DNA from: Saturnia japonica
Taxonomy: Eukaryota > Arthropoda > Insecta > Lepidoptera > Saturniidae
Assembly: GCA_033032175.1 (NCBI GenBank)
Contig: CM065304.1
Location: forward strand, 15,562,001-15,626,000
Length of the DNA: 64,000 bases
Reading direction: 5' to 3'
Both the position numbers and the translations under genes were made by a program. Shown here piece after piece: positions 35,858-47,122 of the stretch. The stretch's first letter is position 1. Each line of letters starts with the position of its first letter. The notes below the pieces were generated by a model. The model saw only the letters and a program-made list of their open reading frames with translations, ran no database searches and had not been told where the DNA came from.

Positions 35858-36870
35858 TGTTGGGTACGCAGCACGTCACACGCGTCGATAGGGCGAGTGA
35901 CGTCAACCCGGGTTGGACGGGTTTGTTAATCTTATAGGATGTCTTTAAAAATCCTATAAGACGCCGGATGCCCGCCTCGTGGCGATTATTCGTACCGATC
36001 CTTAGTGCTCGATACGGGGTCCTCGAAAATGAAACGCAAAACTTTTCACTAACAAACGTAACCGAGCCGACCGATCTTGTCTATGTAACCGCAAGTCTTC
36101 AATATGTTCCGTAGTGGCGCTAGTGTCGATAAGTTGCAAGGTTCCGATGAATTCCGTGATGGCGCTAGTGTCGATAAGTTGCGAGGTTCCGTTGAATTCC
36201 GTGGTGGCGCTAGTGTCGATGGTTGCAAGGTTCCGTTGATTCCCGTAGTAGCGCTAGTGTCGATGGTCTTCGTTTGTAGGCGGTCGGAGGTCGGTCGGTT
36301 AGTGCTCAGCAACGCCGCGGGATTGAGAGTGAAGACTGCGGCGTTACCGTAAAGGGAGCCCCTTGCGCTCGGGCAAAATGTGCTCCTTTTCTATTTGATT
36401 TTCACTATGGTCGGCTCGGTTTTCTGTCTATATTTATTTAACTATTAAACCTATGTACAAACTTCTTATGTCTAATTATTCTATATTGTATTCCCTATCT
36501 ATAAACATAACTTATTCTATACTTAATCCATACTATGCGCCCGTATATACGAAATACCCGGTCCCGAACACAGATCGATACATTCTTTACATAGTTTCGG
36601 GACGCGGGCCGAGCGCGTACTTATATAAATTATTATTCTATCTTAAATCTATGGGGAATAATTAGACAATTATGTACAATATTTATTTCAATGTTCTTAT
36701 ATATCTTATATCTATATCTTGTATGTTCTTTATTCTATAATTCTATATATAACATTCTATATTCAATCATTTATCTATTCTATAATATAATATAATATAA
36801 TAAGTCTATATAAATCTATTTCATTAAATTATATCTTAAATGAGGCGACGCCGCTGTCGCCAAACACCAC
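35854..36870 (+). mobile_element. Solo LTR (1,009 bp) with 4-bp target duplication
   Basis: The LTR runs from TGTTGGGTACG (35858) to GTCGCCAAACA (36866). Its ends are TGTTGGG and, inverted, TGTTTGG, and it is flanked by CCAC on both sides (35854-35857 and 36867-36870). The base composition shifts sharply at the left edge. It contains a perfect 12-bp palindrome CAACCCGGGTTG (35904-35915), an 11-bp-arm hairpin TCTTATAGGAT...ATCCTATAAGA (35930-35961) and a 45-bp minisatellite. No gag-pol is adjacent, so it is a solo LTR, presumably left by LTR-LTR recombination. A 4-bp duplication is compatible with Ty3/gypsy. Strand is nominal. Confidence 0.75.
36106..36270. repeat. 45-bp minisatellite inside the solo LTR, about 3.7 units
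   Basis: Units begin near 36106 (partial), 36141, 36186 and 36230, each containing a GTGGCGCTAGTGTCGAT core. As 45 is a multiple of three, both strands stay open: the plus strand reads repeated FRxGASVDKLxGS and the minus strand repeated NLSTLAPxRNSxEP. These frames (36104-36352 and 36049-36312) are by-products, not genes. Confidence 0.85.
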
Positions 36871-37615
36871 TTTATTTGTATGACAGAAAAAGCCCGTGAC
36901 ATTACTCGTACAATTCTAGGAAGGTGTAACCATGCGTGGATTACACTTTTATTTGTTTCAACAATAAAGGTAATTAGGGTTTTAGGAAGCTCTTTAACTG
37001 TAACTTTTTGTAAAGAGTCCCGTATCTTTGATTGGATGAGCGTGCGACGGGCATGTGATTACTGGCTGCATCCCAATAAGAAGTTTTACAAAATATACAG
37101 AATTTTAAGAATTTCTAGAAGAACAGCCTTAGTGTATTGGAGTTCTAACATCAATAAAGGACCGTCTAGCAGTCAGACATTCTACTTTGTACCTATGGCC
37201 GCAGTCTGTCACAAACGCTGTAAGTCGTATCTAACATCGGATGATACTAGACGCAACGGCGCGACGCGCTGCGCCGCGCCGCGCCGCATCCAGCGCTGTG
37301 TTGACGGCGGCGTCGTATCGATAGTCACTCTGGGGAAATGTCTAGCATGTCAAATTTACCCGTGCACTCTTAGGGCGATGCGTAACATGTTTAAATATGA
37401 TTCAAGTAAGACTAAACGCATTTAAAATAGTTAAACAAAATTAGGGTCTTACACAAAGAAAAGTTCGTTGCTTAATTGTAACTAACTAATAGACGATTTG
37501 CAAAATCTATACAAGAAAATTGATATGTCTATGTGTAATGTCAAAATAATAGCTTTTTACTAAATGCATATCAACGAATACACGACTCCTATAACAAAAC
37601 ACCAATTACTAAAAT
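36871..37615. other. Noncoding with a 181-residue chance frame
   Basis: A plus frame at 36880-37425 is the longest in the window, but it starts inside the target-site flank of the solo LTR. It has no recognisable domain, and its middle is a CG-rich low-complexity patch (GCGCCGCGCCGCGCCGC near 37270). I do not call it a gene. A diverged exon or element cannot be excluded. Confidence 0.4.
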
Positions 37616-37619
37616 TTTC

Positions 37620-37985
37620 TTCTGTCTGTCTGTCTGTTAGCTGGTAGATAGCTGATGTTAGGAGTAACTTAAGCTACTTTTATTTTAGAAAAAGAATTAG
37701 GATTCCGCGCAAATAAAATAAAATGGTAGTGGTGAATGAATTTGGGTGCTCAAATAGCTTACCTACGTTGATAAAAAGCTTTAAAGAGATATATCAAATT
37801 AATGTACTACATAATTGTAGATCTTAAAAAAAAACCTACAAAAAGACATCTAGATGTATATCTATCTTCCTGCAATAAGCATTTTTGTTTTTCAAATTAC
37901 TGGGAGCGGGGATAGCACGATTCGCGCGTGTGCCCAATCGACGGCATACTGTAGTTCACGCGAGCGGAGCCATAAGCACAGCTAG
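37620..37985 (+). mobile_element. Helitron-like element, decayed
   Basis: It opens with GTCTGTCTGTCTGTTAGC, carries ATATATCAAATTAATGTACT (also near 61085 and 23945), and ends CACGCGAGCGGAGCCATAAG...CAG then CTAG (37982-37985) and host T. The GCGGAGCC terminal string matches 4703-4710. Confidence 0.5.
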
Positions 37986-40540
37986 TATTTAATAAAAATA
38001 AAATAAAATATAGACAACCAGATCTTTTAAGTCTTTTTCTTGAAGAAGAGGACAATGATAATCTCTTGGTACAAATATTGCTGAGAAAAAAAAAAGGAAA
38101 AAAGCGTCATGACCAATTTGTGAAGAGAGATACTGAGGGTGGCTTTAATAATTTGATAAAAAAGATTTAATTTGTCCTTTTCCCTAGTAAATTTCAACAT
38201 TTTTAAATAACGTTTGTACGCCGGAATGCTTCGAAATGACTGCAGATGCGGCGCACTGTTAAAAGGATCTATGACCAGATTAATTGCATAATTATTAACA
38301 AGTCCTAATTACCAATAAACTCAAAAGAGTATGACTCAAACACGTAAGTATGTCTAACAACATTCAACAAACTGATCATCAAGTAAATCAAATAATATTT
38401 AGGTACTATAATGTATTTTATGTTTTGAATATTTTTGTTATAAGGCAACCGGGTTTCTTATATAATTAATACGTTTTCAAAGAATCAAAAGCCTGTAATG
38501 AAGTCTAACACTTGTTTAATTTTGTTTCTGATACAGGCTGAGCATGATATGTGGGTAGAATCGTATTAGGGGTCTCCTGATATTGAAAGCACTCAAAGCG
38601 TGTAAAGGGCAATATATGTAGGGAAGGACTGCAACAAAATTATGACGTGTCCATCACACATACCCTTGACGGACGACATACTTTCACTTTGCGCTTATTG
38701 GGATAATAGTGGAGTACACAAACATTATACGTCGCCGTCATCTACTTGGTACATACCGCGAGTCATTCTGCCTCAGCTACAGTCTCTGTAAATATTACAA
38801 TATGGTATTGTGCATTGCACCCCATCCCACGCTACTATTATGCCCTCATTATGAACTGTGGTCTTGAGTATATTTCATTATGAATATATCTACATTCATT
38901 ATGAATTTATTCACATCCATTTATACTAATATATTTAATTTTATTTATATTACAAAGCGGAGAGGTTTTTTTTGTTTGTTTGTTTAAATACGCTAATTTC
39001 CGGAACTACCAATCGAACTCGAAAAATTCTTTTTTGTATATGATAGCCATATTCACTAGGAATAGTATATACATATAAGCTATCTAATATTAGGCTACAG
39101 CTCTCAGATAGCCCTAAATTTTTTTTTTAAATAACTAACTACTTTAACCGCTTGTGCTGGCATAATGGTTAATGATACGTAAATATAATGACCTACAAAA
39201 ATATTGGTCCTTAGTGTATCTAAAAAAAGTATGTGATAGCATATGACTATCTCTTCTTCATTTTGTGACAAAAATTTCTTAAATATTAAGAAGTGATATA
39301 TGAGCATTATTTTTAGGCATGGCATATTAATCCTTACGAAAATAATTTACTTTATCATATAGACCATTTTATGAAGTTAAACTTTGCCCTTTATAGCATG
39401 TCATTTGGGCTCATAGTTTAGATACATGTAAAATTTAAATAATTTGACACTTGGCTCTGGTTTATGATTATAGTACTATAAGTTCCATGGGCGTGTTGGA
39501 GGCGAGGTGTTTGTCAGAAAAAATTAACAGAGATAAAACCGTGGGGCTCAGTTAGAATATAATGAGCAGCAATACACTCCGTGTTAGTTTTGGCATAAAG
39601 ATTGGTATCAATTTCATAATTATACCTTGTGACGGTACGTGTAACTAACGCATTAGATTCGACAGTTCAACTTATGAATTCTTCCTAATTCTTGTCACCG
39701 ACGCTCTATGAGTCCTGTGTAACTGAACCGGGGTGTTGAAAGTGAATAAGTGTACTGAGATAGCACTGACAGGTCACTATTACTATGTCTGTATATAATA
39801 GTTCCAAAAAATGTACATAGATATGTAAATAAATTAGATGCCAATATAAACATATATATGATACATAAACAAGCTCCCATACACACAGTAAAAATTTTAA
39901 GTGAAGTTTTAGGAAACACAGTCTTTGAACATCGAGGACACACCTGATCTCCTCTTCCTTGAGGGACTCAAGGCGGGATTACGGTAAATACTGAGCGTAG
40001 CTCGAGCAAGAGACCATTCCCAATAGATAATAGTATATAATAATAATAGTAGTTATTCAGTAAATGCACTAATCAGTGCACGGAGACAAGAGTTAGGTTA
40101 CAGATTTTTATATTATGCGTGATTTTGTTCTAACTTTTTGGTTTGTATCTGGCATTACATTTGAATTTTTTATAATTTAATACAACGTGCTGTTAGATGC
40201 TGGCGAAAGGATGCTCGGTCTTTGGATGAACCCTACAAGACGAAGCGACGGGGCGGTGCAGCGGTGGTGTTTCCCCCTTATTAATAAATTAAACTTTTAG
40301 AATTTTTAGCTATCCTAGGTAAGGGTCGAAGTGTATATCTGAATTATAATATAATCCACATTTTATTGGAAAATGTTTATACGTTTTATTAGTATTTAGT
40401 ATTAGCTTATTAGTATTTATTAGTATCTTTATTATTGCAAGTAAAATGAAAAAAGAAATAAACAATAATTTATAGCTATAAAATACATAAATGAAAAAGG
40501 TAATAAGACATGTTATAATTTAAAAACCAGTTACTATATC
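37986..40540. other. AT-rich noncoding
   Basis: No gene is supported. A fragment near 38950-39060 ('AAAGCGGAGAGGTTTTT...CGGAACTACCAATCGAACTC') resembles the opening of common lepidopteran repeats. Minus frames of 73 and 82 residues (39104-39325, 39695-39943) are featureless. Confidence 0.45.
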
Positions 40541-40545
40541 GTATT

Positions 40546-41793
40546 ATTGCCGTTCTGCAGTACTGGCCATTTAAAATGAAAATAATTTTTGTTTGGCTAA
40601 GAATTCTAATTTCAAATTAATTTTATTTTAAAAACATGGAATTCTTTTTCCAAAAGTAGTCATTTGTTTATTGATTATTGTTACATTTTCATCGCATTTC
40701 AATCTTTTTTGTCATCATGGATACGTTAAAAATTCGAGTAATTATGGAATATGAGTACCGTCGTGGCAGCAACGCGGCACAAGCGGCACGCAACATCAAC
40801 TACGTTTACGGAGCTAACACTACAAACCAACGCACCACCTGTTATTGGTTTGCTCACTTCCGTTCTGGGTATTTCGACCTGAAAAATGAACCTCGCGGTC
40901 GTCCGAAGACTTTGGTCGACAATGACGAATTAAAGGCGATTATGGAAGCTGATGATACACAGTCTACGGCTGAATTAGCAGCAGTTTTCGACGTTAGCGT
41001 CAAAATAATATTGGTCCATTTGCGTCAAATTGGCAAGGTAAAATAGCTTGACAAATGGGTGCCCCACGAACTCAATGATCGCCAGCGCGAAGTACGCATC
41101 GAGACGTGCCTTGCACTGCTCTACAGACACACATATGAAGGAATTTTGAACCGCATTGTTACCTGCGATGAATAATGGATTCTGTTTGATAACCGCAAGC
41201 GCTCAGCAAGTTGGTTGGATCCTGGTTCAGCACCTAAACAATGCCCTAAACGAAAACTTACCCGTAGAAAAGTGATGGTCACTGTTTGGTGGTCTAGCGC
41301 CGGTGTGATTCATCACAGCTTCTTACCAAACGGGGTGAGCATTACTGCAGATATGTACTGTGAAGAACTGAACACAATGATGGAGAAGCTGGTACATCTC
41401 CAACCAGCATTGGTCAATCGCTCGTCTCCGCTGCTCCTGTACGACAACGCGCGACCTCATACTGCACAGCATACGGTCTCCAAGTTGCGAGAACTGGGGG
41501 TTGGAAGTTCTCCGTCATCCGCCCTACTCACCAGACCTTGCGCCTACAGACTACTACTTTTTCCAGAATTTGGATAACTCCTTGGCGGGAAATAAATCAA
41601 TACCCGAGTGGCAGTACAAAATGCCTTTGAAGAATTTGTTGCTTCCCGTCCAGCTGATTTCTTTAAGAAGGGCATCAATAAACTGCCACTGCGCTGGCAA
41701 AGATGCGTTGATTGCATGGGTGATTACTTCGATTAATACAAATAAAAAATACATGAAAAAAATTCGTTTAAATTTTTCATACAAAACGGCAAT
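40546..41793 (+). mobile_element. mariner-like element with remnant terminal repeats
   Basis: ATTGCCGTTCTG (40546-40557) upstream and ATTGCCGTTTTG on the other strand (41793-41782) downstream are 11/12 identical and bracket the transposase relic at plausible distances, so they may be inner parts of eroded TIRs. The outer ends are too diverged to place, so the limits are approximate. Confidence 0.5.
40717..41736 (+). pseudogene. mariner DD34D transposase relic (SETMAR-like)
   Basis: Start ATG at 40717, giving MDTLKIRVIMEYEYRRGSNA. The HTH region (AAQAARNIN...TTCYWFAHFRSG) is followed by GRPKTLVD and a second HTH (STAELAAVFDVS), then TCDE (first Asp), KVMVTVWW, LYDNARPHTA (second Asp) and YSPDLAPTDYYFF (third Asp); 34 residues separate the last two, so DD34D mariner. 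Disruptions: TAG at 41044-41046, TAA at 41173-41175 where a residue before WIL should be, and a frameshift at the G run 41496-41500. A second frameshift near 41600 restores the first frame, which ends ...GDYFD then TAA at 41734-41736. About 340 codons, near full length. Dead. Confidence 0.93.
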
Positions 41794-42500
41794 TTCATAG
41801 GTAAAGAAGACCTAATATTAAATCTTCGAAATATTTAGTTTCATCTTAAACCGTCACCGCATACACCTACGCAACAAGTTGTTGACTACTTGTTGCTCTA
41901 TGCAAACGCCTTTAAGAACCTGTTAAGAAGTTTCCATTACTTATGTATTAAACTTACCCTGATAAGAATAAGAATTCTCTAGGTCTTCCATTAAATTATA
42001 AAATAACGTAAATAATTTCTCATTGTACAATATTTAAATTTTACTCTTAAGGCTTTTTTGGGCCACGAGAACCAGAGCGACCTAACTAGTAAAAAACAAT
42101 TTAAATTATGAAGAAAAGGAAGTGTGTTTCTTTTCTCCTTTTCCGTTTTTTTTTTTTTTAATATTAACTCCATTATGATATAATGTTGTCAAGTATATGA
42201 TTGAATTGGCGATGTTTAATGGATTTCTTAAAAAAATATAAAGCTGCAAGGTACTGAGGAAGTATTATAGAAAATTAATGAATGGAAACTAACCTTTAAG
42301 CCGGATATATTTAATTATTGACATAAAAAAGTATAAAAGACTTAAATCACTATCACTGTAGGTAGTGTTCTAAGATAAAATATTAGAATTTCAGAAATAG
42401 GTGTTGTTCTTTTTTGCGTCCGAACTTTCTTGAGCTTTCCATGGAGGACATTCAAAGGATTCATTTAATCGTTTCAGAAGACTTTCAATTTGTTTTCTAT
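41794..42500. other. Noncoding
   Basis: No gene is supported. It lies between the mariner relic and the promoter that follows. The 60-residue minus frame at 41991-42173 is low complexity. Confidence 0.5.
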
Positions 42501-42521
42501 TATAATTAGCTTTTAGCAGTA

Positions 42522-42560
42522 TATAAAGAACTCGTCATCTTAGAAATATCATTCAGTCTT
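42522..42560 (+). promoter_or_regulatory. TATA + initiator core promoter
   Basis: TATAAAG at 42522-42528 is followed 33 bases later by ATTCAGTC (initiator A at 42555), the spacing and sequence of an insect core promoter. It is directly followed by an ATG-free leader and a consensus splice donor, which strengthens the call. Confidence 0.6.
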
Positions 42561-42714
42561 CGAGCAGCCCAAATACAACAAAGAAGTATTTAAATTGTAT
42601 TGCTTCACTATTGTGTTTTTGTTTGTTGCACATATTCTCGGTTTATTGAAAAGTGACTTTTAGTTCTGGTTGGAGGCTGAGAAAATTTCAGCTATAATAT
42701 ATAAATTGATTGAG
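42555..42714 (+). other. Candidate noncoding first exon of a host gene
   Basis: This 160-base segment begins at the predicted initiator, contains no ATG, and ends TTGAG|GTAAGT (donor at 42715-42720), a strong 5' splice site. TATA, Inr, an ATG-less leader and a donor in the right order are what one expects of a 5' UTR exon. No downstream coding exon on the plus strand is identifiable before the window ends; what follows is repeats, so the intron would be long. Gene identity unknown. Confidence 0.5.
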
Positions 42715-42910
42715 GTAAGTTTTTGATTTAATTATAATCGCAATATTTTGAAAGTTTAGACATCCCTCTCTCCCAACTTCATTAAGCTATTTTATTATTA
42801 TTTCCATGCATACATATTTGTATTTTTTGTCATAATTATATAACCGATGATTCCGTCATATGTAATGTGAGAACCTAAGGATTTGAAATCTATTGAATAA
42901 ATACTAACTG

Positions 42911-42970
42911 TACCTTAGTAATAAAATTATCAAGACTAACTACCTTAGTAATAAAATTATCAAGACTAAC
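42911..42970. repeat. Perfect 30-bp tandem duplication
   Basis: The unit starting TACCTTAGTAATAAAATTAT at 42911 is repeated exactly at 42941, with no mismatch over 30 bases. This implies a recent slippage event. It falls in the presumed first intron after 42714. Confidence 0.95.
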
Positions 42971-43634
42971 TGACAGACAATGTATTGCTTAAACTGAAAG
43001 CTAGAACTAGAAGAATAAAAAATTTCTCAGGAGTTCCTCATGAAATGTAGGTGAGAACTAAAAAAAGATTTTTGAAAATTTATTTCCCTATTTTATAACC
43101 TCATGGTTATAAATAGAATAATGATTCCAGCCTACCTACCTATACACTACCTATACACGTAGTCGACTGGCAACTTCAAATGATAGGAGACGAAAAAGAA
43201 GGAGGATTTCTAATTTCGAAGCAATGACAGCTCAGTGATATTGTAATCGGATACTACGTCGATAGAAATGAGTTTGAAACTTACAATAAGTCAGAGCTTT
43301 TGGTAAAGAAAAAATTCTTGATGAAACCATAGCACGGTGATTTGAATATCTGCCATCCTCTAGTTGAAAATCTATCGTCAAGCACCAATGGGTGTATTTT
43401 AATAGCCGCACTGGAGAGTCAGTTCTTCTATGGACATCATCTTAGGCCGCATTTGCATTTAACCTCGAGTGAAATTACGGTATCAACGCTAAAAAAATTA
43501 CAAGCATAAAAGCGCATTGAAAATTTGGATATAGGACACAACTGTTAAATGTAACTGTTACATGCTTAGTTGCAATGAACATTAATTTAATTTAATTATA
43601 TGTATACTTACGCTACTTCGTTACACAATTGTTA

Positions 43635-44895
43635 ACCTTGGCTAGCACCGATTCCATAAATTATTTTCCTAATAAATTATGTGGCAGACGCATAGTTCGT
43701 AAGGATATCAAATTGAGTTAGAAAAGGATATTTTTCAATAAATTGAAGTAATAAATAACGTAATTTTATTTTTATTTTTAGTGCATTAGTTTCTGGCTAA
43801 GAAATATATTTTGAAGGCGGTTTTGTTTTGTGAAAAAGAATATTTATTTCTTTTTTTTTGTGAATCTTGCGTTCTATAGGTAACTGATTTATTGAAAACG
43901 AATATGGGTAGTTCTACTAAACGCACTGCATATAATAGCAAAAAACCATCAGACAACGTAATACCTAAATACGTCAATTAACGTGGAGCTTTTCTTGCGA
44001 GCTATGAGTATATTAAAAAAAATTGCCGGTCCTAAGTAGAGGTCAACTGGAGGACGAGGAGCTACCGCAATACATATACGTAAAATTTGATGAGAAAACT
44101 ATTGTTCTTAGGCTAAAAGATAGTAACTAGTGCATTAAAGCTTGGAAAACTTAATGTTGCCAGATTTGTACGACAACAAATTAACAAATCGATCACATGA
44201 CGATATATAGTTAACATAAATACAGGGGCTATGAGATCTGTTTTCTAACAATCAAGGCCACACATAATATACGACTCGAATATACGAATTTTATCATTAA
44301 AATCACATAAAGGTACAGTGCATCTCATTAAAATGTCACGATAGCCAAACACGGCAAGATTACGTTATTTTATAACGGAGGTATGGCGTCTTTTTTATAA
44401 AACGTAGGTGGCAAACAAGCATACAGTCCGCCTGACGGTAAGCGATTACCGTAACCTATGGAGGAATATAGGTATCACTAGTGCGTTGTCGACATTGAAA
44501 GCCTGCCACAAAGAGCTCTGGAAACCCGACTGACAGCAGGAACACAACACTAGGTTATTTGTTTGCGATCTTCTGTAGGGTATTCCACTAGTCGGAGGGT
44601 CCCAAGTAGAGACAAATCTCCAATTAAACTTTCCTGTGCATTACCTCTCTCTATCTTATTTTTATACCACGATTGTGGCAAACAAGCATGCGGTCCTCCT
44701 GATTGTAAGCGGTCATCGCAGCCTATTGACGCTTACACACAAGTATCACATGCTCGTTGTCAACCCTTTAAAATCCTATTTACCTCCTTCTCGAAGAATC
44801 CCATACTATAGTCACCTGGAAAAACCTCAGCAATAGGGAGCTTATTCCACGACCGGAGCGTTCGCGGAAAGGAATTCCTCTGAGACCGGACTGTC
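43635..44895 (-). repeat. Composite repeat, copy 2 (parts A, B, C and D)
   Basis: On the minus strand A (44895-44660), B (44630-44395), C (44345-43860) and D (43850-43640) follow in order, matching copy 1 at 21535-22760 plus D. Matching landmarks are the part C string CGATTTGTTAATTTGTTG and the part B string GTCCCAAGTAGAGACAAATC. Here C runs into D without a break, so this copy shows the ancestral arrangement. Family-like sequence continues to about 45010. No coding. Confidence 0.65.
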
Positions 44896-45419
44896 CGCGA
44901 TCATTTGGGTTCCAACGTGTGAGGATGAACTCTATGCCAATGGCAAGCAGTGCGTTGCTGAAAAGTAGCCGCTGGCATCATACCAAAAACAGTTCCTCGA
45001 AACACAACCCATTACACAGACGGTAAAACATGTAAAAAGAGACAAGGGCAACAAGGACAACATTTCCATATTAGTGTTGTTTGTTGTTAAAGAGTTCCGT
45101 TGTGTCTTCGCAGTCCAACTTAGTTCAAAACGTCATTAGTTAGGTCTAGTCTTGGATTATCATAAACCTACCAATATATAAAACACTATACATTTTCCAT
45201 TCAATTTCAAAGAGTTTTCAGGTGTATCTTCGAAAGCCAAGGTCCAATGCCAATAAAATTAAAATGGAGAAAATTTAAAGTTATAATGGGAAAATATCCT
45301 CTTTCCAACAAAAAATATTGTTCTAAATCAGCTTTTATATGAAGGAGTTATGTAGTAACAAAAAAAAAAACAACCGTATTGATAACCTCCTCCTTTTTTG
45401 AAGTGGGTTACAAATAGCC

Positions 45420-45485
45420 ATATCTGTCCCGCCATTCTCAAGTAATCTGCTTACCAACGAACAGCATTTAATTTTTATTTATTTT
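45420..45485 (-). repeat. Dispersed repeat fragment, inverse of 16494-16610
   Basis: On the minus strand it reads TAAATGCTGTTCGTTGGTAA...CTTGAGAATGGCGGGACAG, parallel to the 16.5 kb fragment. Confidence 0.5.
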
Positions 45486-45759
45486 AATATTAATAACATA
45501 TTTTAATCATCTAAGAATGATAAATAATTAATAAAATTTTATTGGTAAAGTTTCTGTATATCAAAACGTTGGCTTGACAAAAAAACACTTAACTAAGTGT
45601 AACCTGAGTAAGTAGCCCTTAGCGTGGGGAAAACGAAATAAGTTAGGCAGCTAATTTAGGAAACACATTAGCTTAGGGATTCCTTAGTACGAGGGTACTT
45701 TGATGAAAACTGGCATAAGTCCACAGAAGTTAGCAATGATCTTTTCGACGATAAATACT

Positions 45760-46063
45760 CTGAAATTAACCCATGAAATGGAGAACATAGATAACGATAT
45801 CTACTGCTATGAAATAATTATGATTTGAAAACTCACCCACTAACATATCAACGCACAGCCGGGTTCATTTTAAATTATAGGTGAACACAGAGGAAGCATT
45901 CTTGGAAGTTGAACCCTAAAGTGGTGTAAAAGGAGATGAAAGTTTGTATGAAAAACCGTCATTTTTTAAGATCGATCTATGAAAATTGTTATTTAGTAAT
46001 TCAGTTTAAAAAAAGGGACATAACTCAACTAAGACGCGAACGAAGCTACGGGAAAAGCGCTAG
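45760..46063 (+). mobile_element. Helitron-like element
   Basis: The segment includes 'GTTGAACCCTAAAGTGGTG', 'AGATGAAAGTTTGTATGAA' and the terminal 'GACGCGAACGAAGCTACGGG...GCG' then CTAG (46060-46063) and host T. This is a recognisable lepidopteran Helitron end. The 5' limit is uncertain. Confidence 0.55.
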
Positions 46064-46985
46064 TATACATATATTATAATGAAACTAAAAAAAACATATG
46101 TATTTCAAAGGAAGAAAATTAGCAATCAGTATTAATAATTGTTTTCCATTAATCGTTCCATAAAGGAGCACAATGCACTTAAACAGAAACATTGTCTTGA
46201 TTTCGGCTATTGCTCAATTCTCCTCCGACTATTTTCACAATACGAGTATTTAATAAGAATTGATAACCAATTTATCATTTTCAGGTGTAATTGTGTTCCT
46301 TCGCTCGAGATTTTGACAGTGATACGAATGATAGTTAGCCTGAGTTTTCATAACTTTTTCATTATTGTCAGTGCTGTAATAACCCCATCACTCAGAGACC
46401 ACTTTGGCACTTGAATTTTGTCGATTTAAACGAAAGTCGGAATGAAACTTAAATATGCCATCTAAGTTAGTATTATGGAAACAACTTTAGGCCATTGAGG
46501 TTTTTAAATAAACATTTTTAGAAAATAAATATGTAAACTAGGTAAATTTATCAAAATAAGTAGTTAGGCTACTCAGGTTCATACAACCTCTAAATTGTTA
46601 TTTGGCCTCTTCGGTATAAATAAAAAATATTATCTGTATATATCATATCTCTTTATAAGTATATAATTTTGTAGAATCAGTTGTATTTATTTATTATGTA
46701 GCGCGATATTTAATAATTTTGCTAAATATATTTAATGACGATTCTGGTAATATCACTTAAATTAAATTTATTGCAAAGATACAGGTTAACTAACTTTTAA
46801 TAGATCACGAAAAGTAAAGCACAGTACCCCTAAGCGCATAAACCTAACCTACCCCTGAAAAACTTAAGATATATTATAACGTTCCGAAAACGGCTACAAA
46901 ATATAGCCGTGCAAAAATATAGTTTAAAAAACTCGAGAGATTTTCTGGGAGACCCGGTGGTAACGAAATTCCATTCTTTATATAT
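46064..46985. other. AT-rich noncoding
   Basis: No gene is supported. The 91-residue plus frame at 46139-46414 starts about 75 bases after the Helitron end, is hydrophobic in its last third, and has no recognised motif, start context or splice signal. Confidence 0.45.
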
Positions 46986-46989
46986 TATG

Positions 46990-47060
46990 TGATGACTAGA
47001 CTTGTACGCACTGTTGTATGCACAATACGAGTGGTCGATGGTTCGAGTCCCGCTGATTTA
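46990..47060 (+). repeat. tRNA-like B-box remnant, possible SINE head
   Basis: GGTTCGAGTCC at 47040-47050 is a good Pol III B box. Upstream CTAGACTTGTACGC is at best a weak A box, and a T stem cannot be closed around the B box, so this is not a functional tRNA gene. It is probably the head of another SINE, 90 bases upstream of an intact one. Confidence 0.35.
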
Positions 47061-47122
47061 GAATTCTTATATTAAATAATTTTTCTTACTTTTTGTTTAT
47101 AAAATTATAAAAATGGACATTT

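Noticed and set aside
36880..37425. A 181-residue plus-strand frame, the longest in the window
   Set aside because: It begins just past the solo LTR, has no recognisable domain, and part is a CG-repeat tract; there are no start-context or splice signals.
46990..47060. A possible tRNA gene
   Set aside because: It has a B box only; acceptor and T stems do not pair.
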